Origin: Chloroflexota bacterium
GTDB taxonomy: Bacteria > Chloroflexota > Dehalococcoidia > GIF9 > AB-539-J10
Direction: 5' to 3'
Assembly: GCA_030611015.1 (NCBI GenBank)
Contig: JAUWQP010000006.1
Location: 1-35,314, forward strand
Length of the DNA stretch: 35,314 bases
A model generated the notes under the pieces. That model saw only the letters and a program-made list of their open reading frames with translations. It was not told the DNA's origin and ran no database searches. Positions 15,442 through 23,109 of the stretch are shown here, one piece after another. Made by a program: the position numbers and the translations under genes. Position 1 is the stretch's first letter. The number at the start of each line of letters is the position of its first letter.

Positions 15442-16671
15442 ATGTTGGCTCTTAAGAACTTAAGACTAATTGACGGTACTGGTCATAGCCCGAGTGATAA
15501 CAGGACTATCATTATTGATGGTAAGCGCATCAAAAACGTGGGGCTGGTGACCAGTTATCCTGATAATACCAACGTGGTCGACCTGCGGGGACTTACAGTT
15601 TTACCGGGGCTTATCGATTGTCACCTTCATCTCGGTGGGCTTACCATCGACCAACCGGGGAAAGCAATTGGCAAGGTCTCGCTTAAGGATATGGCTTCAT
15701 TCTTCTTTGATTATTCACGCAACTACGCTTACCGAAGACGTTTAGCTATTGAAAACGGAGTAACTACGATAAGAAGTGCCGGCGACCATTATCCTCACAT
15801 CATCAGGCTTCGTGATAAGATTGCCGCTGGCAAGCTTTCCGGACCACGAATATTTGCCCCAGGCCCGACTATTACTGCGCCAGGAGGACATCCCACCGGC
15901 ACCATTTATAAGGGTAACCGATATATTATTGAGAACGCTGTAAGACAGATTGCAGATGTAAATACTGCTAGAGAAGAAGTCAGGAAACTTGTCGAAGGCG
16001 GAGTCGATTGTATCAAGGTTATTTACTCAGATATTAACCCTGTGGATACTACTCAAAAAGTCCCCAAGCTATCCCTTGATGTGCTGGAAGCATTAGCGGA
16101 TGAAACACATCGGCACAATCTCAGATTGATGGTCCATACGGGAACCCCGCAGGAAAGTATGGATGCCGTGAAGGCTGGGGCTGATAGCATCGAGCATGGA
16201 ATACTACCAGGGGCGAACTCCTTCGACTTCAACGATGATTTGATCAAAATGATGCTGGATAAAGGTACCTATTTTGTTCCGACATTAGCTATAGCCTGGG
16301 CTAACAAAGATACATATCCTGACGTCTTCACAGGCTTGAAGAGGACTTTAAAAAGATTGCATGCTGCAGGGGTTAATATTGCTGCTGGTACTGATTCTGG
16401 AACACCGGGAGTGGTTATTGGTAAAGGTCTCCATAAAGAATTGGAACTCATGGTAGAGGCAGGTATAAGTCCTATGGAAGCGCTAATAGCCGGAACAACA
16501 AATGCTGCTGACAACATAGCAAAAGCAAGTGAACTAGGGACCATTGAGTCTGATAAGTTAGCAGACGTTATTGCCGTTTTTGGCGATCCCCTGAAAGATA
16601 TCAGAAATACGAGAGAAATTAAGCTGGTCATTGGAGTTGGAGAGATTCTGGTCAATAAAATAAATACCTGA
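15442..16671 (+). CDS. Amidohydrolase-superfamily metal-dependent hydrolase
   Basis: A 409-residue amidohydrolase of the imidazolonepropionase/prolidase-like branch. It has the N-terminal beta domain (LALKNLRLIDGTG, GLTVLPGLIDCHLHLGG with the HxH metal ligands at about residues 61-63), a metal-bridging Lys in DCIKVIYSD near 195, His ligands in LMVHTGTP near 229 and SIEHGILPG near 250, and the catalytic Asp in AGTDSGTPG near 314. It ends with the usual return of the chain to the beta domain (SDKLADVIAVFGDPLKDI). Substrate is not known; Xaa-Pro dipeptidase-like or cyclic-amide hydrolysis are both possible. Its start ATG 15442 is just after repeat 7, leaving little room for a promoter, so transcription must begin in or before the repeat. 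A membrane-protein gene follows after 37 bases. Confidence 0.87.
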   Translation: MLALKNLRLIDGTGHSPSDNRTIIIDGKRIKNVGLVTSYPDNTNVVDLRGLTVLPGLIDCHLHLGGLTIDQPGKAIGKVSLKDMASFFFDYSRNYAYRRRLAIENGVTTIRSAGDHYPHIIRLRDKIAAGKLSGPRIFAPGPTITAPGGHPTGTIYKGNRYIIENAVRQIADVNTAREEVRKLVEGGVDCIKVIYSDINPVDTTQKVPKLSLDVLEALADETHRHNLRLMVHTGTPQESMDAVKAGADSIEHGILPGANSFDFNDDLIKMMLDKGTYFVPTLAIAWANKDTYPDVFTGLKRTLKRLHAAGVNIAAGTDSGTPGVVIGKGLHKELELMVEAGISPMEALIAGTTNAADNIAKASELGTIESDKLADVIAVFGDPLKDIRNTREIKLVIGVGEILVNKINT

Positions 16672-16708
16672 TGCTGTATTGTTGTTTCACTGAAAGAGAC
16701 GAGTCGAG

Positions 16709-17149
16709 ATGTTAGAAGTGTATTTTTTTATCCTCGGATTAGTGAACAGCGTCTCTCTGATTTTGCTCTTTCTTGTCCGAAAGAACAGGCTGGATCTTAT
16801 TTATCGATTCGGTTGGATTTATTTGCTGTTGGCTATTCCTGCAGCCTATGGGATTTTCCTGGTGCAACAGGAAAATGAAACAGTACGATACAGCATCTTT
16901 CTCGGGATCTTCCTGGCCTTTTTACTCGTAGAAGGGCTACTTGATTATGCATTAAAAATCAATTTCCGAGAGAATTGGAGGAAAAACTGGAAGTTGCTGG
17001 TACCATACTTAGGTCTCTATTACGCGATGAACTACGGATTTGTGGTGATGCCGTGGCAGACTTCTTTGGTGTGGGGGCTCATCATGCTCGGATTATTTAT
17101 TGTTCAAATAATCGCAAACCTAAAGAGTCACCCCAAAATGAGTGAATGA
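16709..17149 (+). CDS. Hypothetical multi-pass membrane protein
   Basis: I do not recognise the family. The 146-residue product has about five hydrophobic segments: YFFILGLVNSVSLILLFLV, YLLLAIPAAYGIFLV, YSIFLGIFLAFLLVEGLL, a central amphipathic linker with NFRENWRKNWK, then LVPYLGLYYAMNYGFVVMPW and LVWGLIMLGLFIVQIIANL, ending in a short charged tail. It follows the amidohydrolase by 37 bases on the same strand and shares its repeat-bounded interval, so the two are probably cotranscribed. Confidence 0.75.
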   Translation: MLEVYFFILGLVNSVSLILLFLVRKNRLDLIYRFGWIYLLLAIPAAYGIFLVQQENETVRYSIFLGIFLAFLLVEGLLDYALKINFRENWRKNWKLLVPYLGLYYAMNYGFVVMPWQTSLVWGLIMLGLFIVQIIANLKSHPKMSE

Positions 17150-17172
17150 AGCATTACTTCGGGTATGGTTCT

Positions 17173-17237
17173 GGTATTCGGGGGACATAATACCTGATTT
17201 ATAGTAGGCCTGATTGGCATGGTGCCCCTGGACTTCG
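17173..17237 (+). repeat. Array repeat copy 8
   Basis: Runs GGTATTCGGGGGACATAATA, then CTGATTTATAGTAGGCCTGA, then GGCATGGTGCCCCTGGACTTC. It lies between converging genes. Thirteen bases after it, TCTGAGTTAATGTG (17251-17264) is repeated exactly at 25086-25099. Confidence 0.9.
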
Positions 17238-17293
17238 GACAAGTCTTCAATCTGAGTTAATGTGTAGTTGAAATGGGGAGGGGCCTTACAAAA

Positions 17294-17743
17294 TTACTGC
17301 TTGCTCTCTAAAATCCCTTTAGCCCAGGCTGCAGCCCGCTCCAATTCACCTTCTTTCAGCGGCCCTTGGCCGCCTGTAACGAAGAAACCCTCCGGAGACG
17401 CTATGAGAGTACTGCCCTTTTTTTTCAGGTTGTTGGCGATGCGTCCAGCGGCATATCCAAACACCCTGACGAGTTTCGTCGGGATTCTGGTATCGAACGC
17501 AGCTACTTTGATACCTTGAAGCTCAGGGACTTTGTTAAGGAGGTTTTGAACTGCCGGCGTCGGCCTGCCCCCATGGGTCGGAGAACCTACAATGAGAAGG
17601 TCAATAGATTCCAGTTCCGAGGGATTCGCCTCGCCCGCCCGCAGTACCTTGACCTCACCGGACGGGGTAATAGCCTCAGCAATAGCCCTGGCGATTTTCT
17701 CCGTATTTCCATAAACTGAGTCATATACTATCAAAGCCTTCAT
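17294..17743 (-). CDS. Flavodoxin-like protein
   Basis: A 149-residue flavodoxin-fold protein. The N-terminal FMN-phosphate loop is clear: ALIVYDSVYGNTEKIARAI (3-21). LLIVGSPTHGGRPTPAVQNL (about 50-69) is the second FMN contact region, with KVAAFDTRIP and IASPEGFFVTGGQGPLKEGE following. Such small flavodoxins carry single electrons or act as FMN-dependent oxidoreductase domains. The start at ATG 17743 is preceded by GGAGG 8 bases upstream; a GTG 9 bases earlier is inside that spacing. It is a one-gene unit between repeats 8 and 9. Confidence 0.9.
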   Translation of the reverse strand: MKALIVYDSVYGNTEKIARAIAEAITPSGEVKVLRAGEANPSELESIDLLIVGSPTHGGRPTPAVQNLLNKVPELQGIKVAAFDTRIPTKLVRVFGYAAGRIANNLKKKGSTLIASPEGFFVTGGQGPLKEGELERAAAWAKGILESKQ

Positions 17744-17805
17744 GAGAGACACCTCCGCTCTATACTCGATTATCCAGTGTACACCCGTACTAACTAATCT
17801 TCAAG

Positions 17806-17845
17806 CATTTATAGCAGGCCTGATTGGTATTTTGTCCCTGGAATT
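17806..17845 (+). repeat. Array repeat copy 9, left arm lost
   Basis: Only the second half is recognisable: ATTTATAGCAGGCCTGATTG, then GGTATTTTGTCCCTGGAATT. The left arm has been replaced or eroded. It ends 6 bases from the stop codon of the next minus-strand gene. Confidence 0.8.
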
Positions 17846-17851
17846 ATGTGG

Positions 17852-18973
17852 TCAGTAATCACGGTCGAGGGGCTGCACTTCTTCTTCAAAATAACGGTGA
17901 AAGCAACGAGGCAGGTCATGGTAATCAAGATCAGATATAGCATCTGAGAAATCCTTTGAGTTTAGAGTGTTCCATAATAGAACCGCTTTACCTCGCAAGC
18001 TCCCGCTTTTTGCGTCATGTTTAAGCGCTGCTAAGGCCTTGCCTGTATAGGTGCCATCTAGTTTGATTCCTTCACACTCTCTCATCAGGGATACTGCCTC
18101 CATCCCCTCATCTGTAAAGAGCGCGTACCGTTTGTCAAAATAATCGTGTCTAATATCAATATCTGTTTCAGAGAACTCAAATTTGGGGAAAGAAGCATCC
18201 AGAGAATGAAGTAAGCAGTTAGTCTTGCTGATGAGTTTAATCATTGCGCTGGTATTGACAATTTTTTTACTGCATACCCCTACCGAGACTACTCGGCCAC
18301 CGAGATTTGCTGCCCTGAGTCCGAGAGTCAATCCGGCGGCTGTGCCCATCGTACCGCAAGCGACATAAATATACTCTGGCTCCGGTATTTCTCCACTCGT
18401 GACTTGTCTTCTTAATTCAAACGCTGCGTTAACAAAACCAATAACGCCGAGGGGCGAAGAACCGCCAGGAGAGATAAAGTGGGGAAGGTGGCCTTTTTTC
18501 AGCCTGTGCCGCAAAAGCTGATAGGTGGTTGCAGCGTAAACCAACGGCATATTTCTTACAGATTCCAACCCGGCCCCACACAAGTGTAGTTCCGCACCAC
18601 AGTAGTGGCTCATGAGTAAATTGCGGCGAACATACCGGGCATTCGGCTGGGGCATTAACATTGAGATGCTCTTCAGACCGACCTGTCGTGCATATATGGC
18701 AGTGGCCAAAGCATGGTTCGACCCAGCACCACCAAAGGTCATGACCTCCTTCGCCTTAGAGCGCAGAGCGTTGCCCAGAATGAACTCTAACTTTCGAGGC
18801 TTGTTACCACCGTAGACTTTGCCACTCAAGTCATCGCGTTTTATATAGAGTTGGCTGACGCCTAACTCAGCTCCTAATTGTTCGAGCTTTTGCACAGGGG
18901 TAGGAAATTCGCCTAGCGGTACATAGGCAAGCTTCTCCCGCAATAGCGGGTATTGCTCAAATAGCGGGATCAC
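17852..18973 (-). CDS. PLP-dependent D-cysteine desulfhydrase / ACC deaminase family enzyme
   Basis: A 373-residue fold-type II PLP enzyme. The N-terminus has PLGEFPTPVQKLEQLG, YIKRDDLSG and YGGNKPRKLEF with Lys58 as the probable Schiff-base residue, then TFGGAGSNHALATAIYAR (PLP and substrate-carboxylate region), PGGSSPLGVIGFVNAAFEL and ACGTMGTAAGLTLGLR (phosphate loop). The C-terminal GIKLDGTYTGKALAAL block is typical of the D-cysteine desulfhydrase/1-aminocyclopropane-1-carboxylate deaminase group. Choosing between those activities needs active-site comparison. The start is GTG 18973 with AAGGAAAG about 10 bases upstream. A promoter with an overlapping palindrome is visible upstream. Confidence 0.87.
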   Translation of the reverse strand: MIPLFEQYPLLREKLAYVPLGEFPTPVQKLEQLGAELGVSQLYIKRDDLSGKVYGGNKPRKLEFILGNALRSKAKEVMTFGGAGSNHALATAIYARQVGLKSISMLMPQPNARYVRRNLLMSHYCGAELHLCGAGLESVRNMPLVYAATTYQLLRHRLKKGHLPHFISPGGSSPLGVIGFVNAAFELRRQVTSGEIPEPEYIYVACGTMGTAAGLTLGLRAANLGGRVVSVGVCSKKIVNTSAMIKLISKTNCLLHSLDASFPKFEFSETDIDIRHDYFDKRYALFTDEGMEAVSLMRECEGIKLDGTYTGKALAALKHDAKSGSLRGKAVLLWNTLNSKDFSDAISDLDYHDLPRCFHRYFEEEVQPLDRDY

Positions 18974-19039
18974 TTCTATTCTTTCCTTACGTTAATAATT
19001 GCGCAGCTCAACTCTCAGGCGTCCTGCTTTTCTAACGGC

Positions 19040-19077
19040 CATGACGTCATGTTATCATCGGTGGCTCTTTTTATCAA
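19040..19077 (-). promoter_or_regulatory. Probable promoter with overlapping palindrome for the PLP enzyme
   Basis: On the minus strand TTGATA (19072-19077) and TAACAT (19049-19054) are 17 bases apart, about 75 bases upstream of the start. A perfect 12-bp palindrome CATGACGTCATG (19040-19051) overlaps the downstream end of the -10 box, as an operator would. Confidence 0.45.
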
Positions 19078-19117
19078 TTTGGTGGTAATGAGGATATTAA
19101 GTCCTTGACAGCAGGCC

Positions 19118-19181
19118 GGTATTCTGGGGGCATAATCCCCGATTTGTAGTAGGCCTGATTGATATGGTGTCCCTGGAATTC
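19118..19181 (+). repeat. Array repeat copy 10
   Basis: Runs GGTATTCTGGGGGCATAATC, then GATTTGTAGTAGGCCTGATT, then GATATGGTGTCCCTGGAATT. It lies between diverging genes. Confidence 0.92.
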
Positions 19182-19233
19182 ACACTAGAGACAAGAAAAT
19201 GCTACACTATAATAGAATAGGGCTGTAAGCGGG

Positions 19234-19267
19234 TGGTACTCGGAACTATGAGGTGTCCCGTAATTCC
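19234..19267 (+). repeat. Relic array repeat with its middle deleted
   Basis: GGTACTCGGAACTATGAGG followed by TGTCCCGTAATTC resembles a left arm joined directly to a right arm (GGTGTCCC...AATTC) with the ~21-base middle missing. It lies 52 bases after copy 10. The rest of 19182-19375 shows no other feature. Confidence 0.45.
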
Positions 19268-19375
19268 GCGAAAAATACACTAGTTTTGTGGACTGTACAT
19301 AAACCAATGGCTGCTGTTGGAATCCGTGTTAGGCTATTACCATTAATCGAATATGGACAATAAGGAGGCACTAAT

Positions 19376-19861
19376 ATGCCAGAGTTAGGTTTAGGCGTCC
19401 CTTTCTGGGTAATTGTTTTGATATGGTTAGCTAAAGTTGTGTTGCTGGTTTTCGTCTCTGCTCTTCTGGCGTGGCTTGGAGTCAGAGCACTAGATGCTCT
19501 TATCCCTCATGTCCCTTATCGCGAACGAATAGGCGAGAGCCCGGTGGCTACGAGCTTGTTCATGGCCGGCTTCTTCATCCTGATTGGTCTTGTTATCCAC
19601 GGCGCTCTTACCGCACTCACTGCGGTCACAGCTCCAATAGTGTGGTACATCTTCGATTTCAGGACGTGGGGGTTGCTAGCTATGAGCTTTGCGATAAGCT
19701 TACTTCTTGGGGTAGCCCTATTCTATATTGTGGACAAGCTAACGCCTAAAATACCGTTTGGCAGTATTAAGGAAAACCCGGTGGCTGCAGGGATACATAT
19801 CTTTGGATATCTCGTCTTCTTTGGCTTAATACTCCATGCGGCACTGACCGGACCGTTATGA
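19376..19861 (+). CDS. DUF350-like integral membrane protein with an internal duplication
   Basis: A 161-residue protein with about four membrane segments in two similar halves. Half one has LDALIPHVPYRERIGESPVA followed by GFFILIGLVIHGALT; half two has VDKLTPKIPFGSIKENPVAA followed by GYLVFFGLILHAALT. The shared D-x-L-x-P...P...E-x-PVA...G-L...H-ALT pattern resembles the DUF350 membrane unit (TP...N/E..A...G). Function is not known. GGAGG lies 9 bases before ATG 19376. Its stop overlaps the start of the transglutaminase-like gene (ATGA), so the two are translationally coupled and probably act together at the membrane. Confidence 0.75.
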   Translation: MPELGLGVPFWVIVLIWLAKVVLLVFVSALLAWLGVRALDALIPHVPYRERIGESPVATSLFMAGFFILIGLVIHGALTALTAVTAPIVWYIFDFRTWGLLAMSFAISLLLGVALFYIVDKLTPKIPFGSIKENPVAAGIHIFGYLVFFGLILHAALTGPL

Positions 19862-20685
19862 AGAGAGTCGGGGTTTTACTGGGTTTAATAGTTGTCTTAT
19901 TAGCTGCGGTGGCGACTGCTGGTTATGCCTTGGCATTTCCGTCTGAAGGTTTCTACGAGAGAAGCGGCGATATCTTTGACGACTGGGAGATATGCAGAAC
20001 CACGGCCTCTGGTGAAGATGGTTTTTACCAAATAACTGAGACAGGGTTTCGTCCGGTTATAGCCTTCGAAAGTCTGGGGGAAGAGGCTGACCTAGCCTAT
20101 AGCCTGGGTGAGCAAATTGCCGCCAAATATCCAGACCCAGTACGGAGGGCAGAGGCGGTATTCGATTTTGTTCGTGATAGGGTGGAATATACCTCTGATA
20201 TAGAGCAAACTGGAAGTGAAGAGTTTGCCCAGAATGCCGACGAGCTGGCTATAGCTATTGTGGAGGATGGCATTGGGGAGGGTGATTGTGAAGATATGGC
20301 GGTATTATTGGCGGTTATGTATAGAGCTGCCGGATTTCGCTCAGCCATAGTGCTTGTCTCAGGGCACACTGCGGTATTGGTTTATCTACCTGACTATAAC
20401 AAGGCAACGGCCATTTTTGAACTGGAAGGTGAGCCAGGATGGGTCTGGGCAGAGGCTACCGGCAGGAACAACCCGCTGGGTTGGGTGCCTAAGCAGTACC
20501 TCAATGTCAAGATAGCTGCCTACGAAATTTCTGCCGAAACAGTAGCTCCATTAACACCACCCCCCACCCCAGCCATAGCAGTCGCCGGAATTGGCGAGGG
20601 AGTCAGCTACCGACCGTTTCCTTTTCTCGGTGTAATGGGTTTATTGTTCTTTATGTCGTTGTTCAGACGGAGGCGAAGACGCTGA
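19858..20685 (+). CDS. Exported transglutaminase-like protein with a C-terminal membrane anchor
   Basis: A 275-residue protein with an N-terminal signal segment (KRVGVLLGLIVVLLAAVATA), a transglutaminase-like cysteine-protease core, and a C-terminal hydrophobic stretch FPFLGVMGLLFFMSLF capped by six arginines. In the core, AEAVFDFVRDRVEYTSD precedes EGDCEDMAVLLAVMYRAAGF, with Cys144 as nucleophile, and VSGHTAVLVYLP holds His170. The usual third residue would be in WVWAEAT (Glu201 in place of Asp). The family includes peptidases and amide-forming enzymes. A proline-rich linker (PLTPPPTPA) separates core and anchor. The tripartite C-terminus resembles a sorting signal, but no sorting motif is certain. 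The gene starts inside the DUF350-like stop codon (4-base overlap). Confidence 0.8.
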   Translation: MKRVGVLLGLIVVLLAAVATAGYALAFPSEGFYERSGDIFDDWEICRTTASGEDGFYQITETGFRPVIAFESLGEEADLAYSLGEQIAAKYPDPVRRAEAVFDFVRDRVEYTSDIEQTGSEEFAQNADELAIAIVEDGIGEGDCEDMAVLLAVMYRAAGFRSAIVLVSGHTAVLVYLPDYNKATAIFELEGEPGWVWAEATGRNNPLGWVPKQYLNVKIAAYEISAETVAPLTPPPTPAIAVAGIGEGVSYRPFPFLGVMGLLFFMSLFRRRRRR

Positions 20686-20696
20686 GCCAAACCCCC

Positions 20697-20757
20697 TAAT
20701 CTGGAACGTAATACCTGATTTGTAGTAGGCCTGGCCGGTATCGTGTCACTGGAATTC
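20697..20757 (+). repeat. Array repeat copy 11
   Basis: Runs CTAATCTGGAACGTAATACC, then TGATTTGTAGTAGGCCTGGC, then CGGTATCGTGTCACTGGAAT. It begins 11 bases after the transglutaminase-like stop. Confidence 0.87.
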
Positions 20758-20771
20758 GCGCCCTACAGGCG

Positions 20772-20818
20772 TGTCATTGCGAGCCCCGACTTGTCGGGGC
20801 GTGGCAATCTCTGGAGAA
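20772..20818. repeat. Palindromic dispersed repeat (TGTCATTGCGAG...GCAATCT type)
   Basis: The core GCCCCGAC-TT-GTCGGGGC (20783-20800) is a perfect 8-bp hairpin nested in ATTGC (20776-20780) and GCAAT (20804-20808). The same end motif occurs at 84-100 and 5282-5299. It is unrelated to the 64-bp array repeat. Confidence 0.55.
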
Positions 20819-20828
20819 CTGTAAAGGC

Positions 20829-20886
20829 TTGCTAATTATATACAACCGGTGCTATTATTAAACAAAACAGGCATTTTGTTTAATAA
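20829..20886 (+). promoter_or_regulatory. Promoter and 13-bp-arm operator for the Fic gene
   Basis: TTGCTA (20829-20834) and TATTAT (20853-20858) are 18 bases apart. A perfect inverted repeat with 13-bp arms, 20855-20867 and 20874-20886 (TTATTAAACAAAA / TTTTGTTTAATAA), begins inside the -10 box. This is where a repressor would block transcription. The Fic protein has a C-terminal winged-helix-like region that could bind it. Confidence 0.55.
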
Positions 20887-20915
20887 GGAGAAAACTTACT
20901 AAACTGGCGTTTAAT

Positions 20916-22100
20916 ATGGATACTGCTCTGTTTAGAAATAGCCTTTCCGGCAGGTTGGTACGTGCTATAGACGGGTACTGGGCTTTTGTGCCCAACCCGC
21001 TGCCTCCGAAGCTTGACTGGAGTGATGCTCTGGTATCACTGACATCCAAGGCTGACCTGGCTCTGGGGACACTCTCCGGTCTTGGTGAGAATTTGCCTAA
21101 CCCCCATCTGCTTATCTACCCCTTTGTCAGAAAGGAAGCTGTTCTTTCTTCTCGCATTGAGGGCACACAGTCATCACTTTCTGACCTGCTGTTGTTTGAA
21201 GCCACCAAGGCTGAGAAACAGAGAGATGTAAGGGAAGTGCAAAACTATGTCCATGCCATAGAGTACGGGCTGAAACGCTTGAAGGAACTGCCTTTAAGCC
21301 TGAGGCTCATCCGTGAATTACATGCTATTCTTATGGAAGGAGTGCGTGGTGAACGGGCTACCCCCGGTGAGTTCAGGCAATCCCAGAACTGGATTGGTCC
21401 CCCAGGGTGTACCTTAAATGACGCTACTTTTGTGCCTCCATCCGTGGCAAAAATGAAGGAAGCCCTTGACCAATTGGAAAAATTCCTGCATGCCGATACA
21501 CAGTTACCACCACTGGTCGAACTGGCTCTAATCCATTACCAGTTTGAGACTATTCATCCTTTCCTCGATGGTAACGGGCGTATCGGGCGGCTTCTCATTA
21601 CTCTTTTCCTCTGCCAGCGCAGCATTCTCAATAAGCCTTTGCTCTATCTCAGCGCCTTTTTTGAGCGCCATCGCCAGGAATACTATGACCGTCTTCTGGA
21701 AGTCAGTCAGCGAGGTGCGTGGCGGCAGTGGCTGGAGTTCTTCTTGCAGGCAGTAGTTAAGCAATCGGACGATGCCGTCCGGCGAGCTCGCCGTCTCTTA
21801 GACCTTCACCGCACTTATTATCAAACCAGCCTGGGAAAACGTCTACCGCCCACGGCAGTGGAGCTTGTGGAACTCATCTTCGTGAAGCCAGTATTAAATA
21901 CTAGGGTTGTGCAGGAGTATCTTAAAGTGACATTTCCCGCTGCCCAGAAAGCCATTAAGGCTCTCATGGAAGAAGGTATTCTAGCCGAGATTACCGGTGG
22001 CAAACGGAACAAAGCCTACGCGGCGAAAAAAATCCTCGAGATCCTAGAAGAAGAGACCCCATCCCCGACGGAGGGAGGCCGTGGCAGTAAAAAGCAATGA
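20916..22100 (+). CDS. Fic-family protein with N-terminal inhibitory helix
   Basis: Fic enzymes transfer AMP or other nucleotide parts to hydroxyl groups of target proteins. The 394-residue product has the canonical HPFLDGNGRIGR motif (214-225) with His214, and SSRIEGTQSS near residue 78, matching the inhibitory (S/T)xxxE(G/N) motif with Glu82, so it is a self-inhibited type with the inhibitor helix N-terminal to the core. A Fic_N-like region covers residues 20-100 and the core about 110-260. The C-terminal third (300-380) looks like a winged helix (LNTRVVQEYLKVTFPAAQKA then EEGILAEITGGKRNKAY), as in DNA-binding Fic/DOC proteins. AAGGAG lies 25 bases before ATG 20916, too far to be ideal. The upstream palindrome suggests autoregulation. 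Confidence 0.9.
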   Translation: MDTALFRNSLSGRLVRAIDGYWAFVPNPLPPKLDWSDALVSLTSKADLALGTLSGLGENLPNPHLLIYPFVRKEAVLSSRIEGTQSSLSDLLLFEATKAEKQRDVREVQNYVHAIEYGLKRLKELPLSLRLIRELHAILMEGVRGERATPGEFRQSQNWIGPPGCTLNDATFVPPSVAKMKEALDQLEKFLHADTQLPPLVELALIHYQFETIHPFLDGNGRIGRLLITLFLCQRSILNKPLLYLSAFFERHRQEYYDRLLEVSQRGAWRQWLEFFLQAVVKQSDDAVRRARRLLDLHRTYYQTSLGKRLPPTAVELVELIFVKPVLNTRVVQEYLKVTFPAAQKAIKALMEEGILAEITGGKRNKAYAAKKILEILEEETPSPTEGGRGSKKQ

Positions 22101-22225
22101 CAATCGGCGGATTACCTCGCTGCAGAGCCTGAATATCTACGTCAAAGGAATCTGTTGCTGCGTATTCGCCATCCCTCCGCCTTCTCTCCGCTTCAAGCCC
22201 CTAAAGTGCTTTCAATTCCACTATG

Positions 22226-22290
22226 GTGTATTCTGGGGGCATAATACCTGATTTGTAGTAGGCCTGATTGGTATGGTGTCCCTGGAGTTC
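22226..22290 (+). repeat. Array repeat copy 12
   Basis: Near-consensus: GTATTCTGGGGGCATAATAC, TGATTTGTAGTAGGCCTGAT, then GGTGTCCCTGGAGTTC. Its last base directly abuts the hicB stop codon (TAA on the minus strand, 22291-22293). The 22101-22225 stretch before it shows nothing else. Confidence 0.93.
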
Positions 22291-22722
22291 TTACACCTTT
22301 GCCAGAGTGTTTTTTCTCGCCTTTCTCAAGTGAGTGGGCTCTTTGGTTATACCAACTGACGTTGCCAGTGCCGTAGCCATATATTGATTCAGGCTCATTC
22401 CTTCCGTTTCAGCTCTATATGTAAGTAGTTTATGAAGTGAAGGCGAAATTCTGAGTCTGATTTGACCACTATATTTGCGCGATCTCGGCTCAGGAATACG
22501 AAGTCCTCTTTCCAGATTGGACTTTATCCAATCCATTTTGACTTCCTGAATCTCTTTTATGACTTCCTCAGGTGTATCTGCGTGTATTAGACAATGTGGA
22601 AGCTCTGCAATCCTGGCAACCCAATAAGGGCCCTCACCGTCATCCCATTGCTCAACTATAACGGTGTAAGGCAACTTCGCATAGTGTTCTAACTCTTTCT
22701 CTATATTGCCTTTAATTACCAT
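22291..22722 (-). CDS. hicB: HicB-family antitoxin
   Basis: The 143-residue protein combines a HicB fold (about 1-75; PYTVIVEQWDDGEGPYWVAR then LPHCLIHADTPEEVIKEIQE) with a C-terminal ribbon-helix-helix segment (IRLRISPSLHKLLTYRAETE then GMSLNQYMATALATSVG, about 88-125). HicB antitoxins bind HicA and repress their own promoter through that domain. GGAG lies 7 bases before ATG 22722. It follows hicA by 35 bases on the same strand, the common toxin-first order. The stop codon touches array repeat 12, so the C-terminus may have been set by the junction, although the ribbon-helix-helix domain is complete. Confidence 0.87.
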   Translation of the reverse strand: MVIKGNIEKELEHYAKLPYTVIVEQWDDGEGPYWVARIAELPHCLIHADTPEEVIKEIQEVKMDWIKSNLERGLRIPEPRSRKYSGQIRLRISPSLHKLLTYRAETEGMSLNQYMATALATSVGITKEPTHLRKARKNTLAKV

Positions 22723-22757
22723 CTTTAATCTCCATCTTAATCGTAATCTCTAGCCAG

Positions 22758-22982
22758 TTATGCTTCTTGCTCTTCAATAATCTCTAATAACTCTTTTACG
22801 TAGCAGGATTTAACTGTACTTTCTCTTTTGTAAGGCATCGTGCGCGTTCCTATGATAGCCTTTGGATGCTTTGCGCCTTCCTCGATATATCCGTACCGTT
22901 TTATTAGTGCTTCAAAGTCGCGCAAAGCCACATTTCTAGGATTCCGTTGAATTGCCTCCAGAGATTTTTTGTCGCGAGTCAT
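22758..22982 (-). CDS. hicA: HicA-family mRNA-interferase toxin
   Basis: HicA toxins are small double-stranded-RNA-binding-fold ribonucleases. The 74-residue product has RDFEALIKRYGYIEEGAKHP with the catalytic-type His (GxKH, in the position of the family GSH motif) and ends with YVKELLEIIEEQEA, the usual final helix. KAIIGTRTMPYKRESTVKSC is the middle beta region. It is a divergent variant but position, size and pairing with hicB support the call. GGAGG is 10 bases before ATG 22982. A 20-bp palindrome lies upstream. Confidence 0.8.
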   Translation of the reverse strand: MTRDKKSLEAIQRNPRNVALRDFEALIKRYGYIEEGAKHPKAIIGTRTMPYKRESTVKSCYVKELLEIIEEQEA

Positions 22983-23061
22983 AGGACATAAACCTCCTTA
23001 ACATACTCTGCCTCCTTTCTTGATCTTCTCCCTGTTATCAATTTACTTTAAACAGGGCAAT

Positions 23062-23093
23062 ATTATGGTGTCATATATGACACCACTTGTCAA
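23062..23093 (-). promoter_or_regulatory. hicAB promoter region with 20-bp perfect palindrome
   Basis: TGGTGTCATATATGACACCA (23066-23085) is a perfect 20-bp palindrome, a good candidate HicB operator. On the minus strand TTGACA (23088-23093) lies just before it and CATAAT (23062-23067) at its far end. The 20-base spacing is long for a sigma-70 promoter, so the exact boxes are uncertain. Confidence 0.6.
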
Positions 23094-23109
23094 TACCTTT
23101 TACCCCTCT

